Below, one piece after another: positions 1 to 12,190 of a DNA stretch of 64,000 nucleotides. A model generated the notes under the pieces. That model was not told where the DNA came from. It made no database searches and was given only the letters and a program-made list of their open reading frames with translations. Every line of letters begins with the position of its first letter. Positions within the stretch are counted from its first letter, which is position 1. The position numbers were made by a program, and so were the translations under genes. Source of the stretch: Malurus cyaneus samueli (taxonomy: Eukaryota; Chordata; Aves; Passeriformes; Maluridae); the NCBI GenBank assembly GCA_009741485.1, contig CM019220.1, positions 25,795,048 through 25,859,047 on the forward strand, in the 5' to 3' direction.

Positions 1-1257
1 ATGATTGCCCCAGACTATAATTTAGTCTTGTACCTGCAAGTTTCAGGTTTTGTTCAAGTACATAATGGTGTGGTGGAATGCTTCCCAGCAGTCCCCCAAA
101 ACATTCTCTGTAATAACAGAGAGATCATTTATTGGAGAGAATGAGCAGATTCTTGCATAAGCCTCTTTTGTATGAGAAGTTTCAAGGATATGAAAGCAGC
201 AATTATTCTCACCTTGGCTAATACAATTAAGAAATTCTGAAGTACTGAGAAAACTGTGGAGCAATTAGACTTTGAACACCACCTAGCTATGAATTGTCAT
301 TTGCCAGCGAGCTATAGTTAGATCAAATTAAACTGGAGACGAGGTGAATGATCAGAAAGCAGTCAGAGGCAGTGGGGCAGGGTTTTCACTGCAGTTTGTT
401 ACAGAGCTGGATCCAAACCCTCTCTCAACCATGACCATGAGTTATAAGCACTTGTCCAGTTTTTAGAGGCCTAATCAGGTATTTTTTGCTAACTTAGGCA
501 GAAACATCACATTATTTTACTAATAACTGAAGAGCTAATTCTACTCCCAGTCCAAAGCAAAAATGTCTTAGGTAATAGGAAAAATGCTGCTTAACTTAAA
601 TCTCTCCTGCTGACTCCAGCTTTTGTGAAAGAGGGAGGCTGGTTCTAACAAGAGGATCAAAATTTGAACAATTTGCCTTTGATATGAGGTAGAAGAAGCC
701 CTTGCAGGATTACTGCAGATTAAATGTCATCATTAAGAAATGAAACCTTAGTCCTTGGATAAGCGCTGCATTGACTTTAAGGCAAAGGTGCAGACTGCAG
801 AAGAGCACAGGCAAGAGCAGATGTCCAGAAAACAGGACCTGGGAGGGGTGAGTGGAAGAGCAGACCACAAGAAGAGGAGACAATATAAAAATCACTGCTG
901 TTGACAGGTAGAAAATTATTTCTTCAAGATGCTCATGAATGGTGGAAGTACCAAGAAGTTCAAGCTTACAACAAGAAGGATTTGATGATGATGATCATGA
1001 TGATAATGAGAGTGAGGAACTCCAGATGGCTGGATCCACCACTGGTAGATGTTTGCTCTGACTGATTTTGCCTCAGCAGAGAGGGAGTGGGTAGCCCTTT
1101 AGGTGGCCCTGTGGTTTCAGCACCCTGTTTCTTGACAGCATGATACTCTTGAATACTCTGAGGATTTTGTTGTTTCTCCTGACACTGTCCAGAGCAAATC
1201 AAACCAGCTTCCCCTGAACCCACTGGGCAGGACAGGGCATTGCAGGGTTAACCTAAT
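1..1257. other. Unique non-coding DNA, no gene seen
   Basis: No reading frame longer than about 85 codons and no recognisable exon is present on either strand. The only simple-sequence feature is a short imperfect GAT/ATG trinucleotide run at 981-1010. I see no retroposon tail before the CR1 copy that follows. Confidence 0.6.
981..1010. repeat. Short imperfect (GAT)n microsatellite
   Basis: About ten near-perfect GAT/ATG triplets are interrupted by one ATC and one AAT triplet. The tract is short and interrupted, so it is probably of low variability. Confidence 0.6.
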
Positions 1258-1617
1258 TTTGGCTTTCCAGTACCTGAAGAGAACTTAAAGGAAAAATGGG
1301 TCAAGACTATCCACAAGAGCCTGTAGAGACAGAACAAGGGGGAATGGGTTCAAATTGAAAACGAGTAGGTATAGATTAGTTACTAGGAAAAATTTGTTTA
1401 CTGTGAGGGTAGTGAGGCACAGATTGTCCAGAGAAGTTGTGGCTGCCCCATCCCTGGAAGTGTCCAAGGCCAGATTGGCTGGGGCTTAGAGCAACCTGGT
1501 CTTGTGGAAGGAGTCCACAAGTGGATTTGTGGAAGGGAGGTGGAATGAGATGATACTTAAGGTCCCTTCTAGCTCAAACCAGTTTTTTTTTTTTTTTTTT
1601 TTTTTTTTGTGATTCTG
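1258..1617 (+). mobile_element. CR1 LINE, 5'-truncated 3' end
   Basis: The segment follows the 3' end of avian CR1 elements. It has a stretch reading 'acaggacaagggg-like', then an AGATTAG-TTAGGAAA-like block, then GTGAGGCACAGATTG, the hallmark CCCATCCCTGGAAGTGTC (near 1447-1464), then AAGGTCCCTTCTAGCTCAA and a closing GTGATTCTG. Only the terminal part of the roughly 4.5-kb parent is present, which is normal for CR1 because insertion usually 5'-truncates it. No ORF2 coding remains. The usual tail is interrupted by a 26-nt T run (1583-1608). The family call is secure; the subfamily is not determined. Confidence 0.88.
1583..1608. repeat. T26 homopolymer inside the CR1 tail
   Basis: Twenty-six consecutive T lie between the CR1 segment ending CTCAAACCAG and the closing GTGATTCTG, where related copies carry only a few pyrimidines. 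This is seen directly. The likely cause is slippage expansion of a short T run. Confidence 0.9.
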
Positions 1618-1676
1618 GCTGGTCAGGTATTAACAGTGTCCTAACAAAGATAACAGAGGACGAGTGCAAGGAATGG

Positions 1677-1735
1677 GGTTCATGGAAGTAGCAGGTTCAT
1701 GGAAGTAGCAGGTTCATGGAAGTAGAAGGTTCATG
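1677..1735. repeat. 17-bp tandem repeat, about 3.5 copies
   Basis: The unit GGTTCATGGAAGTAGCA starts at 1677, 1694 and 1711. The third copy has one substitution near its end, and an 8-nt partial copy follows. It sits between two CR1 fragments of opposite orientation. Confidence 0.9.
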
Positions 1736-1795
1736 TTTTGTTCCTGCACCCAGACGTCTCCTGGCCTGTTGTGACTCAAATTGGTTGTCATAAAA

Positions 1796-1912
1796 CCACA
1801 GAATTATTTGAGTTGGAAGGGACATTGAAGATGATCTTGCTCCCACCCCCAGCCAGGGGCAGGAACAGCTTTCACTAGACCAGGTTACTCCAAGCCCCAT
1901 TCCCACCTCCAA
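1796..1912 (-). mobile_element. CR1 LINE 3' end fragment, minus strand
   Basis: Read on the plus strand, this begins with the reverse complement of a CR1 tail (CACAGAATTATTTGAGTTGG), then AAGGGACATTGAAGATGATC, then AGCCAGGGGCAGGAACAGC and CACTAGACCAGGTTACTCCA. These match the terminal 120 nt or so of the same CR1 type as the copy at 1258-1617, in inverted orientation. Similarity fades after about 1912. No coding potential remains. Confidence 0.85.
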
Positions 1913-4398
1913 TGACCCCTGCAGCTGGCATCCTGCAGTGACCTCTGCAGAGCAGCCCTGCACTCAGCAGTGAGGAGCTCTTTCTCTTTGTACTAACAAG
2001 TTTCTCATCACTTACTCCTCCTATCACACAGTCAAGCCTTCTTGTGGGATAAAGCATGGGGTTAAAGCTCTCTCCACGCTTCAAACCCTTTGAAAAAGAA
2101 TTTATATCTGCAGTGTAAAACAAACAGTATTTCAAACTCATTTTGAAAAGGCAATTCCGTGAAAATCCAGCTGAGTTCTGTCTTTCAGTTGGCTTAGTTA
2201 TACTTGATTGCATTTTCTATAGCGTGGATGCAATTTCAGATTTCGCTGGGGGTGTTCACAAATCCAAAGCTCCCCATGCAGGGTCACTCAGCACAGCTCC
2301 TCAGAGGACACCGTGTCCTGAGCTCCAGCTCTGCTGCTGGCAGAGCCCAGCCAGGGGATGCTCCTGCCAGCTCAGGATAGCTGTCTGTGCTCCTGCTCCC
2401 AGGTTTGCCTGCACGGACGACTTGATCCTGTGCTAACCCCAAGTTTCTTTGGAATGGAAACTTCTTTTTTTCATTGAAAACTCAAAGTATGGAGATATCA
2501 GTCCCATCCAGACCTCACATCCTGAGGGCAGCTGAAGCTGTGCTCCTTTCCCAGCTTCCCCAGGATTTGTGACAACACAACTTGTGAGGAACACTACTTC
2601 GTCATTAGCAAGAGAGACCCACGAGGTCTGCAAGTTTGTCCTGGATAGTCTCTCTCCTTATTAACAGCAGACTGACACAGGCATCAGTGATTCACCTGTA
2701 GTTAACTGGGTAAACTGCTTAATTTACAACAAGGGATTTGTCTGGGAAAGAAGGAAAATAATTTCATGCCTTGTTGGTTTTCTGTGATCCCGTCGCATCA
2801 GTGGATGAAGCTCCCTTTATATCAGTCAGATATGAAGTAGGGGCTTAGGAGCTGAGGAGCAGGGAAGAGAGTGCTCTTGAACTCCTGCCTAGGGAAGGAT
2901 GGAGGATCTGACCCAAGCTTAGTGTCAGTGCTAAATATCTTCTTCCTTTTCCCAGAAATCTGAGGATCTACGGATTATAGACACCACAACTGACAAACCT
3001 GTAGTACCCAAGCAAGAAAAGGGCCCCTCAAGCACCTCCTTGTTCCTGCTCCCTGAGACTGAGGCCTCCAGACCCATCCAGGGAGTCCCCTCCACCTGCA
3101 CAGAGCCACGCATGGGCAGGTGGACAGGAGCAGAGCAGCGTGGAAGACAAAGCAAAGGCACTTGAGTAGCCTGAGGACTACCAACCTGCTCAAGCATCAA
3201 AGGCGTGCTGCAGAGGGGAGGTGTGAGAGCTTTTCACAGGAGAGGCTGTCAAGATCTTTTTATAGACAGCCATCGACGTGGAGAGGCTGTGAGCAGGCTC
3301 GCCCTCCAGTGCAGTTGTACAAACAGCTCCGTACTCAGTCCCACCAGCAGCAAAATTACTCCAGTCTCCTCTTCTCTGCTTTGCTGTGCTGCTGAATGGG
3401 CTGGAAACCAATAAAGGCTGAACCTGGACCAGGAGCCAGTCCCTGCCTGGGGACTCTGGGGAGAGTTCCTTCAGCCAACATCTCATGAGGCCTGGAGGAA
3501 ACACAAATGGGACAGAAATCAGCCAAAGCATTCAAGTCTGCCCAGGAATAACTGAGTGGTTTCATGCAGACACGAGACTTCCCTCTGTTCACAGAAATTG
3601 TACCACCAGCTGTTGCACAAATGCCGCGCTCAATAGGCAGCCTCTCTTTGATATTAGCTGATGTATTATATGTTAACACAACACCATTTTGTGCATTGAT
3701 TCGCAGGAACCCCAACACCTAAGGATCTATTTTAAGAGATTAAAAATACATGAGGGGTTTCACACTTCAGTTATATTTGTAAGATGAACAAGGCCACCTC
3801 CTTAAAATAGCTCACAAGCACTTCACTTGGCAATTTTTTCCACTTCACCCAGATAGGCATCTCCTCAACATGGTTCCAGGGTCAGTCAAGCCCCCTTTTG
3901 TTCCACACCACTGTGCACTTACTCACAGCTTTACTTGTTGCTCTCCTGCCTTTATTCATTTATTTCTGCTGCCCCTACAGTCCCAAGAGCAAGCCTGAGC
4001 ACTTGAGGAGCTCCCAGCACTGCTCTGAGATGGCCTTTGAGCTGCTGTGAGCAACAACACTGAGGACACTTCAATCTGCAGGTGCAAGGCAAAAAGAAAA
4101 ATAATTGAAAAGAAGAAAAGGAAAGAATCATACCTGACATCCCATCCTTGCCCCCATCCAAACAGGCATTAGAGACAACTAAGAGGAATCCAGCTGTCCT
4201 TCCCAGTTTCAGTGGAAAGGTTTTAGCCTTTGGAGTGGGCACGGTGAAGACACAGCACTGGCTTCTTCTCAGTGCAAAGCTATTTTTGCCATGAATCACT
4301 GCTTCCTGATTCACCAGCAGCTGGGCTTTCTGTGTTCAGAAAGATTCAGAAAATTTCTGTGTTCAGCATAGATTCAGAAGCCAACCTGTGACGTGCTG
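1913..4398. other. Unique non-coding DNA, no gene seen
   Basis: No recognisable exon, RNA gene or retroposon. The longest frames (about 110-120 codons, for example minus strand 3356-3718) show no known domain and no splice or start context, and I regard them as chance. Confidence 0.55.
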
Positions 4399-4507
4399 CA
4401 TCCCTGGTATGGGCAGGGACACCTTCCACTCTCCCAGGTTGCTCCAAGCCCTGTCCAGCCTGGCCTTGGACACTTCCAGGGATGGGGCTGCCACAGCTTC
4501 TCAAACA
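4399..4507 (-). mobile_element. CR1 LINE internal fragment, tail missing, minus strand
   Basis: The plus strand shows GGTATGGGCAGGGACACC, then TTCCACT, then GTTGCTCCAAGCCCTGTCC, then CTTGGACACTTCCAGGGATG and GGGCTGCCACAGCTTCTC. These are the reverse complement of the CR1 block about 40-150 nt before the element's 3' end. The terminal ATTCTGTG tail is absent on the left, which is unusual because CR1 inserts from its 3' end. A later deletion or rearrangement probably removed it. Confidence 0.82.
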
Positions 4508-7326
4508 TCTGCAGTGAAAAGAGAGGACAGAGCTCCCATGCTCTCTTCACTGCTCTCCCTCTGCTTTGGCCAAGGTTGTGGGTTAGGGAGCTCCAAGAAA
4601 GTTTCCAAACCAAGGTCTGATGCCAATGGTGACTTACAGCTCCATTACACAACGTCACCTCCAGGGCTGTGACAGCTGTGCTGGGAAAGTCCCACAGAAC
4701 TCAATAATCACCTCAAAGAGTTGATCTACAACCCAGCATATAGACAGGAGTCCCTTGTCTTCTGCTCAGAACCCTTTACTCTGAGTTCCTCAAAATACTC
4801 TGAATTAAATTATAAAAACTTGTTTCCAGTCCAGCAGAAGAAGATTTAGAGCAGCAAACCACCTGAATATATTTATGAATATATTTTTTTATTTCAGTAT
4901 GCAGAAAGAGGACAACCCTGGTCTTGGTTTTGAACCTGCCTGTGAAGTTATCAAGGCAGACAAGGTTCTTCTGAGGCTTTTTTCCAAGCAATCTCAGTAG
5001 AATTGAGAAGTGAAAATTACCTCTGAGAGCTGAACATTCCAGTCAGACTCAGAGGACAGGCACAGCTGTGTCTCCTTTCTGATGGACTCCAGCACCAAAG
5101 CCCAATGCCACAACAAAAATCAAGGACTCTGATGACTCCTCCAGAAAGGTGCTGCAGAAACATCCTGATGAAACTAGCCCTTGTCTATGATTTTTTGAAC
5201 TGTGACATTGTTTTTTGGACAAAACAAATTACTTTTCTGCAAAATGCTTTTATCACCATCCCCATATCCTCAAGTCCTCTATTATTTCCTGCAGACTACG
5301 TTTTACCTGCCTGACTTACAGGCCAAGATTATGTAGTCCCTGAAGCCAACAGCCTTGACTGTGGGAGGTAACAAGATCCTCCTGATCTGAATAGTTTGGA
5401 AAACGCAGAGGTGGAGCAGATTAAACCTTGCTGCTGGTTCAGTACCCACAGCTGATTTCAGAAGTTGCTTCAAAGTGAAAAATGGGAGATAGGAGCTTGC
5501 CAGGTTTTAAACTCATTAAGTGGGGTGCTTCTTCCTCATGATCTATGAACAACATAGGAAGGACTGATATTCCCTAAAAAGACCCAACCCAAAGTCAGTG
5601 AGAAAACCCTCACAGCCATATAATGGCACAGCACCTCTGTGAGCACTTGGCTTGGGTACAGTCCTGACTTCCTTTCAGTCTGAGTGCAATGAAAGAGACA
5701 AACTGACATCACAAATAGCATCAAACCACACCAAACCACTACAAACCACATCAAACCACAGCTGCCTTCTTTTTCCCTGCAGAGGTACCCTGCCAGTGGC
5801 CCCATTTCTCATTTGGAGGTGACCTGGAGCGTGATGACCACAGCTCAATGGACTTCATTTTGTTCCCCAGCAACATTTGTCGGTTTAATCAGTTTTTGTG
5901 GAGGAGGAGCACTGTCCCAGCTGCAGCAGGCAGATCTGTCCCTTCAGGCTGGGAATGGGATACTGAAGTTGAAGGCAGGAGCTGCTGCTCCTGAATCCTG
6001 TCAACCCTTCAATCCAAGCTGTCTAGCTGGGATCCTAAGGAGGACAGGAATGTAATCCTGGGCTCTGTCAACTAATACACCTAAGCTGCAGGAATTAACT
6101 ATAATTTACAAGTCTTTAAAGGAGCACACAAGAGGCCAAGCGTTTCAAAAGCACCCGAGGCTGTTCTGAACAAACATTGACTTTGGGCAGCCATTCTGTT
6201 GCTACCTGCTGCAGGCATCTCCAAAAATCCTACCCAGACTCATAATGCAGCCAGGCCAGGCAGAAGCTGCTTTCTGCTCGTGTTTACCTTCAGCACAGCA
6301 GTTGGATGCTGCAGGATTTCCTGCAAGGTTTTCCTTCATTTCTGACACATCTCGGAGCAGGACCTCCCTCTGGCAAACTCTGCAAGGAGCTTGTGAGCTC
6401 ACCAGTGTGAACAAAGGCAAAACTTCAAGAAGAAATTCATCCACCATGGTTATGAAACTGGCTGATTTGGCATGAATTCAGTATAAAAATGGCCATAATT
6501 TAACTAAGGTTGCAACTGAAGGGTCTCAAAAAGAACTGTCAGTGGGTTGGGCTGGGCTGTCACCTCACAGGAGCTGCTCTTGGGCAGTGGTGAGGCACCA
6601 ACCCAGCCTGGTCTCAGACTTTGCTGCTGCCTCTCCACCACAAACCTTGAATTTTGAATCCCAGGGCGCAAGTCTGGAGGAATTTTGGTGCAGAGTGATG
6701 AGGGATGGGTACTACTGCCCTAGCTTGGGATAAAATGCCAGCCTGTATCTTCCAGGTGTGTCTTCAGCCACAACAATCCTCAGATATGACAGAATATTTG
6801 CAGTAACAAACAGAAAGGAAATTAAATGTTCTGGTGTACCTGATACCTGCAGATATCCACAGGTGGGTGAGGCACAGGTTCCCACAGAGCACTCAGGGGA
6901 GATTCTGGTGCCTTGCAGCAATGCTACAGTAAAAGGAAAAAGGAAAAGGAGAGTGCAGTGAGCAGGACTTTCCTTCGCAGCCTTTTCACTCCCACTCCCG
7001 ATCTGCTGCTGCCAAAATCCTGCTTTGGCTCCGGCTGTGGACGAGGTTCCTCCCTGTCCTATCACTCCCCCGCTGCCAGTGGGAACACCAGGGGGACAAA
7101 GGGTTTCCCGCAGCTGGCCAGGAGGACAAAGCCTCCCCAGCAGCAGCGCTCGGCTCTCCTGGCAGGCACTGCAGCCGTCGCTGTGCAGCACAAGATGTCG
7201 TTGCTGTGCTACTTTTGTCCCTCCTGCCCATCCCTCCTCGCCTCGCCGGGAAAAGCAGCGCCTTTCCCACTCAAACCCCGGGGTGAGTGCTCCAGGCTGT
7301 TCCTCGGGAGATCTCAACCCCCTGAC
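4508..7326. other. Unique non-coding DNA, no gene seen
   Basis: Nothing coding is recognised. A 10-bp TCAAACCACA-type repeat lies at 5719-5760. GC content rises from about 6.96 kb towards the purine tract at 7.33 kb, but no promoter or exon is identifiable. Confidence 0.5.
5719..5760. repeat. 10-bp tandem repeat, 4 copies
   Basis: Four consecutive variants of TCAAACCACA are seen, with substitutions at the first two positions and at the end of the second copy. Local slippage product. Confidence 0.75.
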
Positions 7327-7536
7327 GGAGAGAGAGGAGAGGAGAGGAGAGGAGAGGAGAGAGGAGAGGGAGAGAGAGAGGAGGGAGAGGAGAGGAGAGG
7401 AGAGGAGAGGAGAGGAGAGGAGAGGAGAGGAGAGGAGAGAGGAGAGGAGGGAGAGAGGAGGGGGAGAGGAGGGAGAGGAGAGGAGAGGAGAGGAGAGGAG
7501 AGGAGAGGAGAGGAGAGGAGAGGAGAGGAGAGGAAA
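7327..7536 (+). repeat. (GGAGA)n polypurine tract, 210 nt
   Basis: Every base from 7327 to 7536 on the plus strand is A or G. Most of it is the pentamer GGAGA, with short AGAGAG and GGGAG interruptions near 7360-7390 and 7440-7480. Open frames crossing it in several frames on both strands encode Arg/Glu/Gly- or Ser/Leu/Pro-rich chains and are artefacts of the repeat. Long purine-pyrimidine mirror repeats of this kind can adopt triplex or GGA-tetrad structures (known for such sequences, not shown here). Confidence 0.97.
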
Positions 7537-10500
7537 CAGGATTGTTACAAACGCTTCAGCTGAACTGAAATCTGCCACAAGACCTCTCACATCCTACCTT
7601 GGATAAAATATCCACTTATTTTCCATGGTATAAATTTAAGACATGGAAGTTCTGTTTGGTAATGCCTGATTTAGCACAAACCTTCTGGGAATGCAGTGCC
7701 CTGGTGTAAATAATCAGACACAGTCTTGTGCTGTGTGGCAGTGACCATCCTTTCAAAATCTGTTTGATTCCGGGGACATTTCACACACTCCAGGACAAAG
7801 CCTGCACTGCTAATACCATTGGGGATCTGATAACTTTTGGGATATCTATTGCTCAGATTGATGTTTTTTCCCTCCATTCATACCTTTCAGTGTTCAATTT
7901 CTTCACCAGAAGCACCTGTCTGATGGCATTATTTACTTTTAAAAAAACTTGCGAAGCAGCTACAGTAAATCCCAGAAGGGCTTTTGCCACGAAATGGATT
8001 TCATTAACGAAAACCCCATTTTTTCCTAGGATGTCAGGTCAGGGAATTTTTCCTGCATGGATCTAATTCACAGCCCTTCAACTCCAGCCCAAGAGCTTGT
8101 CCACATGATGGTGTTGGACTTGTACCAAATTCACACCAAGAGGTTTAAAACAGTTTTTTAACAACAAAGTGCCGTTCCTAGGATGTGGGGTACAGAGCCT
8201 TCCCTGAGGGCTTTCATGGGGGATGAGCCATAAGGGCCAGCACAGGGTTTGGATGAAAAATCAGTTCAGATATCTTGGAGTTAGGGTATTCCTCTGAACA
8301 TCTCAAGCATCCTTTAGTGAACCCTCTTCCAAACTTTCGTTGGTGCCACATCTCACTTATTTGTAAAGCCTGCTTATATCTGGTGAATGAAAGAGTGAAA
8401 CTTTAGCACATTCACGTCTGGAAGCCCAGAAGTCCTTTATGCAGCAGGAGGAAGATCTGTACCCTCCTTGCTCCTCTAAATCCCCACTCACAGGAAATAA
8501 GCAGCAATTCAGCATCTTTTTTAACAACCTGCCAGAATCCCAGAGGCACTTTACATCCTTGGTCCCCACCCCTGGGCAAACAGCATGAAATAAAAGAGCC
8601 ATAATCCCAGCCGTGGCCTAGCATGACAAGGAAGCCAGAGCCCCTCTCAGGTTCAGCACTGCGCTGCTGGCAGCAGCAGCCACCTCTGAAAGCTTTTTTG
8701 GAAAGAAATGAGATTCCCTTACTTGCTTTGCCAGAAGCAAGATGTTCACGGCATCAAGAGCAGAAGCACCTCTGCAAAGCCACCCAGGCCTGCCCAGTGA
8801 CAATCAGGGACCCTGTGGCTGTCCTGGAGGTGCTTTTTATAAAAATACCTCATGTAGAAAAGTGAAATCACCCCAGGGCCTGTGTGACGGTCTCCAGACC
8901 AGAGGAGAGCATGTTACAAATGCTGCCAGCACCTATTAAGGGGTTTCACTTTACTGGATCTGGCAAACACAAATAAGCGTTTGAGAGCTGAACTAGCTCA
9001 CAGAGCTTTAGCCTTTGGATTACTTACTAATGAACTCCCCACAGTCCAGCCATTTAATTTCATTAAATTGCCAAGACGGTTCCAGTTAAAGGCCTGGGTC
9101 AAGTGACACACTGTTGTTTTTTCAGAGACCTCATCGGGAAAAGGCACATTCCTCTGTTTAAATAGATACCATGTTATAAATATCTGCTTTGTGCAATCAA
9201 CCTAAATGAACTGGTTTTCCCCAGTGTACCACTGGAAAACCCAGTAGGAGTCACAAGCAAAGATCACGCTTATGGTTTTGGGAATTTTCTCCTTCTGAGG
9301 CCAGAAGGTGCCCTCAGACCCTGCTGACACAGAAGTGCTCTCCCTCCCAGCCTCGGTTAACTGGCCACGTTTTCCTCTCTCCTTCCCAGACACCTGACCT
9401 AAGCTCACAGAGTAGGATATTGGAACTGGGATTTGCCCCTGGGCTCAGGGAGGGACGCTTCACCCTGTGGCTGTTTGCAGCCCTCTGCCACTGCTTCAAC
9501 AAGAAGCTTTGGACTCCATGGTCCATTAGTTCAGTCCTTTTTGAAAGGCTGGGATGAAGAAAAAGGGAAGCTGGGCAGGCTCCAGAAGAAATACTGCCTG
9601 TCCTGTCCTGTTCTCACAGCAGCAGGACATCAGGATCAGCTCCTGCATCCCACAAGATCCCGTGGTTTATGGGCTGACCTGCAGCCTTCCAGCAGCAAAG
9701 GAACGGCCCCAGATGATCCCACCCCTCACATCCTCAGCTGGAGAGGAGCGAGCTGAACCCTGCTCCAGGAGCACCCAGCTCCTTGCCGGGGCTGCTGGAG
9801 CCTCTCTGGCTGATCTCACAGGTTTGGGACTCAGCCCACAGCAATGTGCACGATCAGCAATCCTCCGGGGCCGCAGCCCGGGCCGGCTGAGGCAGTGGAA
9901 TTTAATTTCCAGAATGGATGGCTGTCAGCGCATCCAAGCAGCGCCGCAGGACACGCCGGCTCCAGGCGAGGGGCTGCCGCAGCCCAAATCCACTTAATCC
10001 TCATAATGCTGATTGGCCTCTTCTCACCTCCAGCTTGAAGATTTTCCTTAAAACAGATTCCTTCCTTCCTGCCCCGCTTTGGTGACCACCGCATCCCAGT
10101 GCCTTTCAGAGCAGAGGCAACTGCTGGCACAGCCCCTTTGTCCCTTGGGCTCCCCGCAGCCAGCGGGATCTTTTACTGCCTGCAAGGTGCAGCCTCATCT
10201 TGCTTGGATGCTGTTTCCCACTGCGGCAACCAGAGTGACTCCCAGAGCCTGGAGCCCGCAGGAATTGCCTTGGGAAAGAGAGCAGATTGATGCTGCAGCT
10301 TTCACCAATGCCAGGCAATTGAAAAATAGGGTTGAGGCACTGTAGGGTATGTGGAAAACACACAGCAGAGAGGCATTTACCCCCAGGCAGTAAGGGAACT
10401 GCTAAAAGATGAGATTTAATAAAAGAAAAAGTGCAGGTGTAAATCCCCAGCTGACAATTTTCACGCTGGGACCTGTAGATTTCATGTAACCAGGAAGTCA

Positions 10501-11839
10501 AAGAAACCAACAGTAAAGCCAAACCAGCCAGGCCCAACCACTGGTCCACTGATTTAGCCAAGTTGTCCTGCTTAGCTGGACTGGATTTTGGTTCAGAACC
10601 AGGACAATATCACTCCCAGAGAGCTCTCTGCAGATGCTCATCATTCTCAGAGCAGTCGTTGCTGTGCAGATTGCCCTGCATTGTGGAAATCAGAGCAAAC
10701 TAGGGAAGGTTGAAGTAGATTGCAGTGAGATTGAGTGTGTTTTTCTCAAAGATAGGCCCTAGTTCAGCCACAAGTTATTTGGCTCTGTGCAGGGATCACT
10801 GAGTAAAGCTTTATACCCTGTGTTATGTATGGGGAGACACAAGCTGGGCATGGGGATGTGTCCCTTTCGATTACAAATTTAGTGAAAAAAAAGAAAACAA
10901 AAATAATTAAAAAAAAAAAAGTCACAGCTGTTCCAGATCCACCTGGACAGTGAAAAATCAATAGCTTTAAAAAAATGAATAGAGGTGAGATAGAGAAGCT
11001 GATGCTGTTGCTTCCAGCTTCCATCCCAAGCCCCAGCACAGGGATAGTCACTGTTGTGGAGCGACAGTGATTTCAGAAAAATTCTTGAAAAGTGTGGCTT
11101 TGGGCAAAGAGGGCTGGACAAGTTCCAAGCACAGAGACTGCTCTGGATTCATTCACATCACAAAAGCATATCTTTCATAGGAATTTTGGGTGAAACACCA
11201 CTGAGGGGTGTGTCTTCCTTGATTCTTATTTGCACCTTTCAGTCATTCCTAAGAAGACCGTATTTGATGTCTGAAGGTGACCATTTCTTATTAATGTCAT
11301 GTTTGCATAAAAAAAATCACTGAAGCTCTTGTGTAAGTCACACTGAGCCTCTACAGAATAAGTTTTAGTCAGGCAAACTTAACAGGAAAACAGCAGAAAA
11401 AGGAGTTTGGAGACTGCTGGCAATAATTATTTGCCAAGGAGAGCCTTCCATACAGAGGCATCATCAGGTTTTTTTAGTGCAGTCAGAGATTAACATACTG
11501 AGAAGGGTATAATTATCAATACACTGGAACTTGGCTTCTTATACCAAAGGAAAAACTACCTGGGCCTTTTTTTCTGCCTCTTCCTCTTTCTTTTTTCTCT
11601 TCTAAGAAGGCAGCAATTTAAGGAGGTGCATCCTGCACTTTGTGCAGCATCGTGGTGTGTCTGTAGCCTAAGAAAGAAGAGAAAAGCCTGGCTTGGCCAC
11701 TCCAGCTTAACAGAGCTCTTTAACCAAGGTCCAGCAGGAGTAATGAGACTTTCCTCTTTCCTCTGTATAGCAGGCAACTCCTGTCCTGGGCTAAGGAAAG
11801 TCCCTAGCATCCCCTTCACCCATCTGGGGCTGGATTTAC
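7537..11839. other. Unique non-coding DNA, no gene seen
   Basis: No defensible exon. A moderately GC-rich stretch at 9740-10010 contains CpG-bearing blocks beside an AT-rich GGAATTTAATTTCC-like core at 9898-9912, which could be regulatory but has no diagnostic motif. A-rich runs occur at 10884-10920. Frames of about 150 codons at 9554-9997 (plus) and 10106-10561 (minus) show no domain I recognise. Confidence 0.5.
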
Positions 11840-12190
11840 TTCATTAAAAATAGTTAATGGAATGTTAATGGTACTTAATTGTATTCATTGCACCAGTTTC
11901 GCTGAGATTTTTTTTTTTTCTGCTCAATTCACAAAGATGGGACTAAGTGCTAATGTATTGCAAACTCATAACCTGCGGTCATGATTTTAAACACATGTAG
12001 AGGTGCTAATTGCATTCAGTTGACACAACTGTAGATGGGAAGATCATTTTTCACACCTTATCAGCGCTGGGGAGGTGATAACTGCATTCAGAAGACTCCA
12101 CTGCTGTTACAAAGGTAATTTCTTGCACTCCATCAGAGCTTAACACATGCTCAGCAATGCAACCAGCCAAAAATACCACACCATCAGAGT
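11840..12190. promoter_or_regulatory. Candidate enhancer-like AT-rich segment
   Basis: Dense TAATG/TTAATTG/GCTAATTGC homeodomain-type cores sit together with a RUNX-type TGCGGTC at 11974-11980 and a GATAA core near 12077. The segment has no repeat signature and no frame. This motif clustering resembles vertebrate developmental enhancers. It is an inference from composition only; no conservation data are available here. Confidence 0.25.

Noticed and set aside
3356..3718. 120-codon minus-strand frame considered as a retroviral or host gene remnant
   Set aside because: No motif of any retroviral or host family could be identified, and nothing LTR-like flanks it.
7081..7100. CTCF-like CACCAGGGGGA (also at 20720-20736)
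   Set aside because: The core lacks the following GC, so both are below what I would call a site.
6712..7606. Long frames on both strands with Arg/Glu/Gly or Ser/Leu/Pro repeats
   Set aside because: Produced by the GGAGA purine tract; other strands and phases are equally open.
10106..10561. 151-codon minus-strand frame with a hydrophobic N-terminal stretch
   Set aside because: One hydrophobic patch is not enough; no signal-peptide gene context, homolog or splice signals recognised.
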